Assembly: GCA_052035955.1 (NCBI GenBank)
Contig: JBPOHD010000145.1
Coordinates: 1 to 10,408 of the forward strand
Direction: 5' to 3'
From: JAEUNJ01 sp052035955
GTDB taxonomy: Bacteria > Pseudomonadota > Gammaproteobacteria > Burkholderiales > Rhodocyclaceae
DNA: 10,408 bases
Shown here piece by piece: positions 1 to 5,386 of this stretch. Each line of letters begins with the position of its first letter. Within the stretch, counting starts at the first letter, position 1. The notes under the pieces were generated by a model. The model had not been told where the DNA came from. It saw nothing but the letters and a program-made list of their open reading frames with translations, and did no database searches. The position numbers and the translations under genes are program-made.

Positions 1-464
1 TCGATGAACACGGCCTCCCGATCGAAGACATCCACGGCCGGATCGGTCACCTCGCCATGGACCAGGAGCGGGATGCCAAGGGCCTCCATGCGGGCCAGGG
101 TGCCCCGGCAGCGGGCCAGGTCGGTGACCCCGGCGTCCGAATTGGTGGTGGCGCCGGCCGGGTAAAGCTTGACGGCGTGGACGAAACCGCTGGCGCGGGC
201 GGCATCGATCTCCGCCGGCGGCAGATTGTCCGTCAGGTAGAGGGTCATCAGGGGCTCGAAATCCGATCCGGCGGGCCGCGCCGCCAGGATGCGCTGGCGG
301 TAGGCGGCGGCCATCCCAACGGTGGTCACCGGCGGGCGCAGATTCGGCATGACGATGGCGCGGGCAAAGCGGCGCGTGGTGTCCGGCAGCACCGCCGCCA
401 TGGCGGCCCCATCGCGCAGGTGAAGGTGCCAGTCGTCGGGACGGGTGATGGTCAGGGTCTGCAT
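1..464 (-). CDS. pyrC: Dihydroorotase (PyrC), N-terminal part, cut by window edge
   Basis: Cytosolic zinc amidohydrolase that cyclises N-carbamoyl-aspartate to dihydroorotate, the third step of de novo pyrimidine synthesis. The first 154 residues are visible, a little under half of the roughly 345 residues usual for the class II (E. coli-type) enzyme; the rest lies beyond position 1. The N-terminus carries the metal motif DDWHLHLRDG (residues 10-19; His13 and His15 as ligands). Next come AIVMPNL, the TAVKLYP-type segment with the lysine (Lys99) expected to be carboxylated, and LLVHGEV with metal ligand His136. The ATG at 464 is the only sensible start because the metal motif begins ten residues later. 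No Shine-Dalgarno precedes it; instead a GATAAT element lies exactly six bases upstream (see promoter entry). It lies 46 bases downstream of rsmI on the same strand. The identification is secure. Confidence 0.97.
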   Translation of the reverse strand, partial: MQTLTITRPDDWHLHLRDGAAMAAVLPDTTRRFARAIVMPNLRPPVTTVGMAAAYRQRILAARPAGSDFEPLMTLYLTDNLPPAEIDAARASGFVHAVKLYPAGATTNSDAGVTDLARCRGTLARMEALGIPLLVHGEVTDPAVDVFDREAVFI

Positions 465-499
465 GGGGGAATTATCGCCGAAAGCCCCGGGCGACGGCA
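465..499 (-). promoter_or_regulatory. Candidate leaderless promoter of pyrC
   Basis: Read on the minus strand, GATAAT (476 to 471) is followed by six bases (TCCCCC) and then the pyrC ATG. With normal sigma-70 geometry the transcript would begin at the A of the start codon. A poor -35 (ATGCCG, 500-495, 18-base spacer, 3 of 6 consensus bases) lies upstream. No purine-rich ribosome binding site is present between rsmI and pyrC. Geometry is seen directly; promoter activity is inferred. Confidence 0.45.
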
Positions 500-510
500 T
501 CGGCCGAATC

Positions 511-1368
511 TCAATCGGCCCGCTTGTAGGCCAAGGCCTGGGCGTAGAGGGCATTCTTCGGCCGGCCAGTGATCTCGGCCGCCAGTTTCGCCGCCTGCTT
601 GAGCGGCAGTTCGGCCAGCAGGACCTTCAGGATCCGTTCCGTCTCGGCGTCCAGTCCCTCGGTTGCCGGCGGCGCCGAGACCAGCAGGACGAACTCGCCC
701 CGCCGCCGGTTGGCATCGGCGGCCAGCCAGGCCGGACCTTCGGCCAACGGCATGACCGCCACCTGCTCGAAGACCTTGGTCAGTTCCCGGGCGACGACGA
801 GGGTGCGCCGAGGCTCCAGCAGGGCGGCCAGGTCGTGGATGCATTCCTCGATCCGGTGCGGCGCCTCGTAGAAGGCCAGGACGGCGGGAATCGGCTTCAT
901 TCGTTCGATCGCCGCCCGCCGTGCGCCGGGCTTGGGCGGCAGAAAACCGGCGAACAGCAGGGGGCCGTCGGGCAATCCGGCGACCGACCAGGCGGCGGCC
1001 AGGGCACTCGGCCCCGGAACGGGAACCACGGCGAAGCCCGCCTCCCGCACGGCGGCGACGGCCCGCCCGCCCGGGTCCGATAGCCCCGGCGTCCCGGCGT
1101 CGGACACGAGGCCGACCGGCCTGCCGTCGGCCAGCAGGGCGATCAGGCGTTCCACGGCCTGGCGCTCGTTGTGTTCGTGCAGGGCGATCAGCGGCGCCTC
1201 GACCCCGAGGTGGTCCAGGAAAGGCCGGGAGTGCCGGGTATCCTCGCAGGCGACCGCCGCCACCGACCTCAGCACGGCGGCCGCCCGCAGGGTGATGTCC
1301 TCCCGATTCCCGATCGGGGTGGCGACCACATACAATGCAGGTGTCAATCTCGTCGCGTCGGTATCCAT
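511..1368 (-). CDS. rsmI: 16S rRNA (cytidine1402-2'-O)-methyltransferase RsmI
   Basis: SAM-dependent tetrapyrrole-methylase-fold enzyme that 2'-O-methylates C1402 in the decoding centre of 16S rRNA, partnering RsmH (N4-methylation of the same base). The 285 residues match the usual family length. Visible motifs: YVVATPIGN at the start of the fold (residues 13-21), CEDTRHS (41-47), the SAM-binding loop SDAGTPGLSDPG (89-100), VPVPGPSA, FYEAPHRIEE, and the C-terminal ITGRPKNALY segment. An oddity is Arg22 where the family normally has Leu directly after PIGN (GNREDI instead of GNLxDI). The ATG at 1368 sits in the palindrome CCATGG, whose other strand supplies the yraN start, so the two divergent genes have no intergenic region. 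rsmI next to yraN is the same arrangement as in E. coli. pyrC follows 46 bases downstream. Confidence 0.97.
   Translation of the reverse strand: MDTDATRLTPALYVVATPIGNREDITLRAAAVLRSVAAVACEDTRHSRPFLDHLGVEAPLIALHEHNERQAVERLIALLADGRPVGLVSDAGTPGLSDPGGRAVAAVREAGFAVVPVPGPSALAAAWSVAGLPDGPLLFAGFLPPKPGARRAAIERMKPIPAVLAFYEAPHRIEECIHDLAALLEPRRTLVVARELTKVFEQVAVMPLAEGPAWLAADANRRRGEFVLLVSAPPATEGLDAETERILKVLLAELPLKQAAKLAAEITGRPKNALYAQALAYKRAD
1331..1336 (+). promoter_or_regulatory. Possible -10 element for yraN inside rsmI
   Basis: TACAAT on the plus strand, inside the first codons of rsmI, would give a transcript start near 1343 and a leader of about 24 bases for yraN. The best -35 candidate (TTCCCG, 1307-1312, 18-base spacer) is poor. 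Any yraN promoter must lie within rsmI because the two start codons overlap. Weak support. Confidence 0.28.
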
Positions 1369-1756
1369 GGCACCCCATTCTTGCAGCCCTCCCCCGCCGG
1401 GGCAAGCGTCGCGGCAGGCGACCGGCGCCGCCGCCGAGGCCGAGGCGGCGCGCTACCTCGAGAGCCGGGGCCTGCGGGTTGCCGAGCGCAACTTCCGGGT
1501 GCGGGGGGGCGAGATCGACCTGATCTGCCGGGACCGCGACGCCGTCGTCTTCGTCGAGGTGCGCCAGCGCGCCCGGTCCGATTTCGGGGGTGCCGCCGCC
1601 AGCATCACGGCGGCCAAGCAGTCCCGGGTGATCGTCGCCGCACGCCACTGGCTGGCCCGCCACCCGCAGGAGGCCGCCCGGCCCTGCCGTTTCGACTGCG
1701 TGCTGGTCGAAGCCGGCCGCCTGGAGTGGATAAAGGATGCGTTTCCGGGCGATTGA
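1367..1756 (+). CDS. yraN: YraN family (UPF0102) putative endonuclease-fold protein
   Basis: Small protein of 129 residues with the PD-(D/E)xK nuclease-like core typical of YraN: RGGEIDLI (residues 46-53) followed by VFVEVRQR (61-68), then the conserved GGAAASITAAKQ block (74-85), CRFD and the C-terminal WIKDAF signature (121-126). The family is near universal in bacteria; its role is not settled, and DNA processing is inferred from the fold. Arginine rather than lysine after the motif glutamate is also seen in E. coli YraN, so it is not a defect. The ATG at 1367 overlaps the divergent rsmI start by two bases and is the only in-frame ATG before the core; no clear ribosome binding site precedes it. 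The last 20 bases overlap the HIRAN gene, which suggests coupled translation. Confidence 0.93.
   Translation: MAPHSCSPPPPGQASRQATGAAAEAEAARYLESRGLRVAERNFRVRGGEIDLICRDRDAVVFVEVRQRARSDFGGAAASITAAKQSRVIVAARHWLARHPQEAARPCRFDCVLVEAGRLEWIKDAFPGD
1723..1726 (+). promoter_or_regulatory. Ribosome binding site of the HIRAN gene
   Basis: GGAG lies ten bases before the ATG at 1737, within the last codons of yraN. It supports this start, and therefore the presence of the signal peptide, and suggests translational coupling with yraN. Confidence 0.6.
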
Positions 1757-2117
1757 AGCAGCGGCTGCCCTGCTGCTGGCGGCCTGGACGCCCCTGGCAG
1801 CCGCCCAGGCCATACGCATCCTGGTGCAAAGCTCGCCCCTGGCCGGATTCCAGTACTACGCGGGTCTGGTCCGCTGGAACGAGATCCGGGTCGGGGACGC
1901 GCTTTCCCTGGTCCGGGAACAGGACAATCCCCACGACAACAATGCGGTGCGCATCGACTGGCGAGGGGAGAAACTGGGCTACCTGCCACGGGCCGAGAAC
2001 GCCGCCGTGGCCGCCGAGATGGACCGGGGGGGCCGCGTCGAAGGACGCGTCGGCGCCCTGGTGGAGCACCGCAACCCCTGGCGCCGCGTCCGCATCGACG
2101 TCTGGGTAATCCTCTGA
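1737..2117 (+). CDS. Exported stand-alone HIRAN-domain protein
   Basis: A protein of 126 residues. Residues 1-24 look like a Sec signal peptide: an Arg-containing start, a hydrophobic stretch rich in Ala and Leu, and a plausible cleavage after the Ala-Ala-Ala near residue 23. The rest matches the HIRAN domain, with VGDALSLVREQDNPHDNNAV (residues 52-71) then GEKLGYLPR (77-85). HIRAN is best known from HLTF/Rad5-type helicases, where it binds single-stranded DNA 3' ends; stand-alone bacterial versions have no established role. The signal peptide implies a location outside the cytoplasm, which would be odd for a DNA-binding module. The start overlaps the end of yraN by 20 bases and is preceded by GGAG (1723-1726) at ten-base spacing. 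The domain call is good; the export call rests on reading the N-terminus, and the function is unknown. Confidence 0.87.
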   Translation: MRFRAIEAAAALLLAAWTPLAAAQAIRILVQSSPLAGFQYYAGLVRWNEIRVGDALSLVREQDNPHDNNAVRIDWRGEKLGYLPRAENAAVAAEMDRGGRVEGRVGALVEHRNPWRRVRIDVWVIL

Positions 2118-2132
2118 TTCCAGGCGAGTTCC

Positions 2133-2168
2133 CCGGGAACAGGCGGCTTCCCGCCGGCCTGTTCCCGG
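2133..2168. repeat. 12-bp perfect inverted repeat between the HIRAN gene and gmhA
   Basis: CCGGGAACAGGC (2133-2144) and its exact complement GCCTGTTCCCGG (2157-2168) flank a 12-base GC-rich loop. The element starts 15 bases after the HIRAN stop codon and ends one base before the candidate -35 of gmhA. There is no T-run, so a classic intrinsic terminator is not supported. It could be an RNA hairpin that separates two transcription units, or a DNA operator for a dimeric regulator. Confidence 0.7.
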
Positions 2169-2169
2169 C

Positions 2170-2197
2170 TTGGGGGACGCCAACCGGCTGGTAAAAT
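2170..2197 (+). promoter_or_regulatory. Candidate leaderless, extended -10 promoter of gmhA
   Basis: TTGGGG (2170-2175) and TAAAAT (2192-2197) are 16 bases apart, and the -10 carries a TGn extension at 2189-2191. Exactly six bases separate the -10 from the ATG at 2204, which puts the predicted transcript start on the A of the start codon. No Shine-Dalgarno is present upstream. The sequence elements are seen; activity is inferred. Confidence 0.55.
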
Positions 2198-2203
2198 CCG
2201 ACG

Positions 2204-2797
2204 ATGGAACTCATACAGCGAATCCGGGGCCAGTTCGACGACAGCGCCCAAACAAAGCTCAATGCCGCGGAAGCGATGGCGGCCCCGATCGAGGCGGCCA
2301 TCCGCCTGATGGTCGAGGCCCTGCGTGGCGGCAACAAGATTCTTTCCTGCGGCAATGGCGGCTCCGCCGCCGACGCCCAGCATTTCGCCGCCGAACTGCT
2401 GAACCGCTTCGAGCGGGAGCGGCCGCCGCTCGCCGCGGTGGCCCTCACCACCGACTCCTCCACCCTCACCTCCATCGGCAACGACTACCGGTTCGAGGAT
2501 GTGTTCTCGAAGCAGGTGCTCGGACTGGGCCGGCCCGGCGACGTATTGCTCGCCATCTCCACTTCCGGCAACTCGCCCAACGTCCAGGAGGCGATCCGGG
2601 CGGCCCACCAGCGGGGCATGCCCGTCGTGGCCCTGACCGGCAAGGGCGGCGGGGCCGTCGGCGGGCTCCTGAAGGAAGCGGACATCCATCTCTGCGTGCC
2701 GGCCAGCCGCACGGCCCGCATCCAGGAAGTTCACCTGCTCGTCCTCCATTGCCTCTGCGACGGCATCGACGCGCTACTGCTCGGAGAAAACCCATGA
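2204..2797 (+). CDS. gmhA: SIS-domain phosphoheptose isomerase, GmhA/DiaA family
   Basis: Cytosolic sugar-isomerase (SIS) protein of 197 residues. GmhA converts sedoheptulose 7-phosphate to D-glycero-D-manno-heptose 7-phosphate, the first step of ADP-heptose synthesis for LPS core; the paralogue DiaA instead binds DnaA. Motifs: KILSCGNGGSAADAQHFAAE (45-64), SIGND (90-94), GDVLLAISTSGNSPNV (112-127), VALTGKGGG (142-150) and RIQEVHLLVLH (172-182). Overall wording, length and synteny (yraN upstream, dolP downstream) resemble E. coli DiaA. However, Glu64 and His182 align with the GmhA catalytic pair Glu65/His180 of E. coli, which from memory DiaA lacks. With rfaE2 two genes downstream, isomerase activity is the better call; a DnaA-binding role cannot be excluded. 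The start is fixed by N-terminal alignment to DiaA. The stop overlaps the dolP start (ATGA). Confidence 0.93.
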   Translation: MELIQRIRGQFDDSAQTKLNAAEAMAAPIEAAIRLMVEALRGGNKILSCGNGGSAADAQHFAAELLNRFERERPPLAAVALTTDSSTLTSIGNDYRFEDVFSKQVLGLGRPGDVLLAISTSGNSPNVQEAIRAAHQRGMPVVALTGKGGGAVGGLLKEADIHLCVPASRTARIQEVHLLVLHCLCDGIDALLLGENP

Positions 2798-3459
2798 CCC
2801 TCGACCGCCCGGCCCTGCGCCGCCTCGCCCCCTGGATCCTCGCCGCCGCCCTCCTGCCCTTCCTCCCCGCCTGCGTACCCGTGGCGGCGGTCGGCGTCGG
2901 CGCCGGCGCCCTGATGATCACCGACCGCCGCGCGTCGGAAACCTACATCACCGACGAAGGCATCGAGATTCGTGCCGCCAACCGCATCAACGAGAAACTG
3001 GGCGAGCGCGCCCATGTCAACGTAACCAGCTACAACCGCACGGTACTGCTCACCGGCGAGGTGCCGGATGCGGCCGCCCGCACGGAGGCGGAAAAGCTGG
3101 CCGCCACGACCCCCAATGTCAAGGCCATCCAGAACGAGTTGCAGGTGGCCGGCGTCAGCAGCCTGTCTGCGCGCAGCAACGATGCCTACATCACCTCCAA
3201 GGTGAAGGCCCGCTTCGTGGATGCGAACAAGTTCTCCGCCAACCACGTCAAGGTGGTCACCGAGGGGGGAGCCGTCTATCTGCTCGGCATGGTCACCAAG
3301 CGGGAAGCCGATGCGGCCGTCGACATCGCCCGCACGACGGGGGGCGTCCTCAAGGTGATCCGCGTATTCGAGATGATTTCCGAGGAACAGGCGCGGCAGG
3401 CGGACAACCGGGCCGACGCCGGCGCGGAAAAGAAGGCCGAGCCGGCAGCGAAGAAGTAA
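2794..3459 (+). CDS. dolP: Outer-membrane lipoprotein with two BON domains, DolP (YraP)
   Basis: Lipoprotein of 221 residues. The N-terminus is a lipoprotein signal with a hydrophobic stretch (residues 11-25) and FLPAC, giving the acylated Cys27; Val at +2 fits outer-membrane sorting. A small Val/Gly/Ala segment follows, then two BON domains (about 50-117 and 125-196), with LLTGEVPD and YLLGMVTKREAD as the usual strand-turn segments. The family is known as DolP/YraP in E. coli, where it supports outer-membrane integrity and the BAM complex, and as GNA2091 in Neisseria. The C-terminal 25 residues, rich in Lys, Ala and Glu, have no counterpart in the 191-residue E. coli protein. Translation is coupled to gmhA through an ATGA overlap. 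Identification is firm; the exact role here is inferred from the family. Confidence 0.93.
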   Translation: MTLDRPALRRLAPWILAAALLPFLPACVPVAAVGVGAGALMITDRRASETYITDEGIEIRAANRINEKLGERAHVNVTSYNRTVLLTGEVPDAAARTEAEKLAATTPNVKAIQNELQVAGVSSLSARSNDAYITSKVKARFVDANKFSANHVKVVTEGGAVYLLGMVTKREADAAVDIARTTGGVLKVIRVFEMISEEQARQADNRADAGAEKKAEPAAKK

Positions 3460-3484
3460 CCATCGGTCCCTGCCGGGAAGGCGC

Positions 3485-3979
3485 ATGTCCCTCCAGTACG
3501 GAAGCCCTGCGTTCGAGGCCAAGATCTGCCCGCCGGCGGAGCTTGCGGCGCGCCTGGCACATCTGGCGCGTCCCCTGGTATTCACCAACGGCTGCTTCGA
3601 CATCCTGCACCGGGGCCACGTGACCTACCTGGCCCAGGCCCGCGCGCTCGGGGCCGCCATGCTGGTGGCCCTGAATTCCGACGACTCCGTGCGCCGCCAG
3701 GGCAAGGGGCCCGACCGTCCCCTGAACGGACTGGCCGACCGCCTGGCCGTGATGGCGGCCCTGGAGTGCGTGTCGCTGGTGACCTGGTTCGAGGAGGACA
3801 CGCCCCTGGCGCGGATCCTCGAGGCCAGGCCCGACGTGCTCGTGAAGGGCGGCGACTGGCCGGTGGACCGGATCGTCGGCGCCGCTGAGGTGCTGGGCTG
3901 GGGCGGACGCGTCCATTCCGTGCCCTTCACCCACGCCAGGTCCACGACCGCCCTGGTGGACAAGATCCGCCGCCTCTGA
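3485..3979 (+). CDS. rfaE2: D-glycero-beta-D-manno-heptose 1-phosphate adenylyltransferase (RfaE2/HldC)
   Basis: Cytidylyltransferase-like enzyme of 164 residues that joins ATP and heptose 1-phosphate to give ADP-heptose for the LPS inner core. It corresponds to the C-terminal half of the E. coli fusion HldE, here as a separate gene. Residues 33-49 (FTNGCFDILHRGHVTYL) contain the nucleotide-binding HxGH motif (His42 to His45). VALNSDDSVRR (61-71), DRPLN, RPDVLVKGGDW (115-125) and the C-terminal RSTTALVDKIR (152-162) are family hallmarks. The matching kinase half (RfaE1/HldA) is not in this window. It lies 25 bases after dolP, with GGGAAGG (3475-3481) just before the ATG. It shares the block with the GmhA-type isomerase, an earlier step in the same pathway, and faces the TAXI gene tail to tail. 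Confidence 0.95.
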   Translation: MSLQYGSPAFEAKICPPAELAARLAHLARPLVFTNGCFDILHRGHVTYLAQARALGAAMLVALNSDDSVRRQGKGPDRPLNGLADRLAVMAALECVSLVTWFEEDTPLARILEARPDVLVKGGDWPVDRIVGAAEVLGWGGRVHSVPFTHARSTTALVDKIRRL

Positions 3980-3982
3980 CCA

Positions 3983-3999
3983 GCCCGGCCCCGCCGGGC
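3983..3999. terminator. Short GC hairpin between convergent rfaE2 and TAXI genes
   Basis: GCCCGGC (3983-3989) and GCCGGGC (3993-3999) form a 7-bp perfect stem with a CCC loop, inside the 33 bases between the two convergent stop codons. The place suits a bidirectional terminator, but neither side has a T-run, so it is at best a weak intrinsic or pause signal. Confidence 0.4.
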
Positions 4000-4012
4000 A
4001 GGAACGCCCCGC

Positions 4013-5344
4013 TCAGGCCGTCTTCTTCATCACCGCCTCGCGGACCATGCCGATGTGTCCGCGCAAGGTGTAGAGCATGTCGGAAAAGGCCAGGGGGGTC
4101 GGCAACCGGTTGGCATCGGCCTCGATGGCCGCGAGGCGCTTCAGCCACTCGTCCCGGGTGTGTTTCGCCGGTTCGACATCCAGTTCGGCCTCGAGGAATT
4201 TCAACTCCCCGTAGCGGCGGAAGATCCGCGACCTGACGCGCCAGGTGTAGAGGGCGGGCGCCAGCTTGAGCACGGGAATCAGCAAGGCCACGATCGGGAT
4301 CAGCATGACGACCAAGCGATCCACAAGCGTCGCCGCCCAGAAGGGAAGGAAGCGCTGCAGGAAGGGCTTGCCCGACTTGTAGAAGCGCTCCGACTCCCTG
4401 GAGAGCGGGAAGTCCACGGCCTGGGCGCGGGGAAACTCGCCGGGCTTCTGGAAGATGCCGTGCCCCGAATGCACTTCCGAGGCGGCGATCATGAGGAGGT
4501 CCACCAGGGCCGGATGGGTTTCCTCCCGCACCACCAGCGTCGCTACCGACGCCACCATGTCCAGATCCTTCGGCGGAATGTCGGCGGTCAGGTCGACCGC
4601 CCCGCGCGGCAGCACCAGCTTCGACAGGTAGGGAAAGCGCCGGGCGTAGGCGTCGGCATCCGACAGGCTCATCAGGCGGACGCCGGGGGCGTAGAGGAGC
4701 GTCCACACGGTGGCCGACTGGGTCGGGCCGACGACGAGGGCGGCATCGATCTCGCCCTTGCGGAAGCTCTCCGCCAGCCCCACCCCGCCCTTCTCCAGGA
4801 AGGTCGAATTGCCGGCGTCGATGCCGTTGGCCTCCAGCAACTGCCTCGCCAGGTGATGGGTGCCGCTGCCGGCGCCACCGATGGCAATGCGCTTGCCGCG
4901 CAGGCGGATCAGCCGGTCCGGATCGCTGCCGCGCTGCCAGTCGGCGCGGACGAAGACCCACAGGGGCTCGTTGTAGAAGGCGCCGAGGGAGTACAGGGCG
5001 TCGTCCTCGGTGGCCGTGGCGACGCCGCCCTGCATGAAGGCGACGTCCACCTCGAAGGCAGGATCCCTCAGCCGGGCCAGGTTTTCGGTCGCGCCTCCCG
5101 ACGGCTTTTCGACCATGCGAACGCCGTAGCGATCGAGCACGTCCCGGTAACTGGCCGCGAAACGCTGATAGGCCCCGCCCTCGCCCCCCGAGCTCAGAAC
5201 GATGTAGTCGGGCGGCGCCGGTTTGATGAATCGCGACGCCAGCCAGAAACCGGCCGCGAGCAGGATCAGCAGCGGTATCGCGACGGCCAGCAGATCCCGC
5301 GGCGAGTATTCCCGCAGGTTCCGCAACTTCAAGCGCCTGACCAT
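4013..5344 (-). CDS. Membrane-anchored TAXI-family (TRAP-type) solute-binding protein
   Basis: Protein of 443 residues of the TAXI family, the solute receptors of one class of TRAP transporters. An N-terminal hydrophobic segment (about 18-38) looks like an uncleaved anchor. The periplasmic receptor domain follows: VLSSGGEGGAYQRFA near residue 49 (the ligand-loop region), FMQGGVATAT, LRGKRIAIGGAGSGTHH and KGEIDAALVVGPTQS. A second hydrophobic segment (about 338-362, VVMLIPIVALLIPVLKLAP) leads into a charged cytoplasmic tail of about 80 residues. A classic TAXI receptor is soluble and about 320 residues long, so this is the longer, doubly anchored type. No TRAP permease gene is present, so the substrate and even a transport role are unknown; sensing or coupling to a distant permease are alternatives. 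It lies 42 bases after ssb on the same strand and may be read from the ssb transcript. Confidence 0.88.
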   Translation of the reverse strand: MVRRLKLRNLREYSPRDLLAVAIPLLILLAAGFWLASRFIKPAPPDYIVLSSGGEGGAYQRFAASYRDVLDRYGVRMVEKPSGGATENLARLRDPAFEVDVAFMQGGVATATEDDALYSLGAFYNEPLWVFVRADWQRGSDPDRLIRLRGKRIAIGGAGSGTHHLARQLLEANGIDAGNSTFLEKGGVGLAESFRKGEIDAALVVGPTQSATVWTLLYAPGVRLMSLSDADAYARRFPYLSKLVLPRGAVDLTADIPPKDLDMVASVATLVVREETHPALVDLLMIAASEVHSGHGIFQKPGEFPRAQAVDFPLSRESERFYKSGKPFLQRFLPFWAATLVDRLVVMLIPIVALLIPVLKLAPALYTWRVRSRIFRRYGELKFLEAELDVEPAKHTRDEWLKRLAAIEADANRLPTPLAFSDMLYTLRGHIGMVREAVMKKTA

Positions 5345-5364
5345 CCTGCCCCCGGACCCTCGAA

Positions 5365-5385
5365 GGAAGCGCAGTCCACGCTTCC
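5365..5385 (-). terminator. Hairpin just after ssb
   Basis: On the minus strand GGAAGCG (5385-5379) pairs with CGCTTCC (5371-5365) across a seven-base loop, one base after the ssb stop codon. It is followed by TTCGAGGG rather than a T-run. It could be a weak terminator or an mRNA 3'-end stabiliser that lowers expression of the TAXI gene relative to ssb. Confidence 0.4.
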
Positions 5386-5386
5386 C

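Noticed and set aside
57..1083. Plus-strand open frames opposite pyrC and rsmI
   Set aside because: They are antisense shadows of two confirmed genes, with low-complexity Arg/Gly/Pro-rich translations.
1540..1575. Loss of the catalytic lysine in YraN (EVR instead of EVK)
   Set aside because: E. coli YraN also has Arg at this place, so it is a normal family variant and not evidence of inactivation.
3983..3999. Strong intrinsic terminator between the convergent genes
   Set aside because: The hairpin is real but has no T-run on either side, so it is listed only as a weak terminator candidate.
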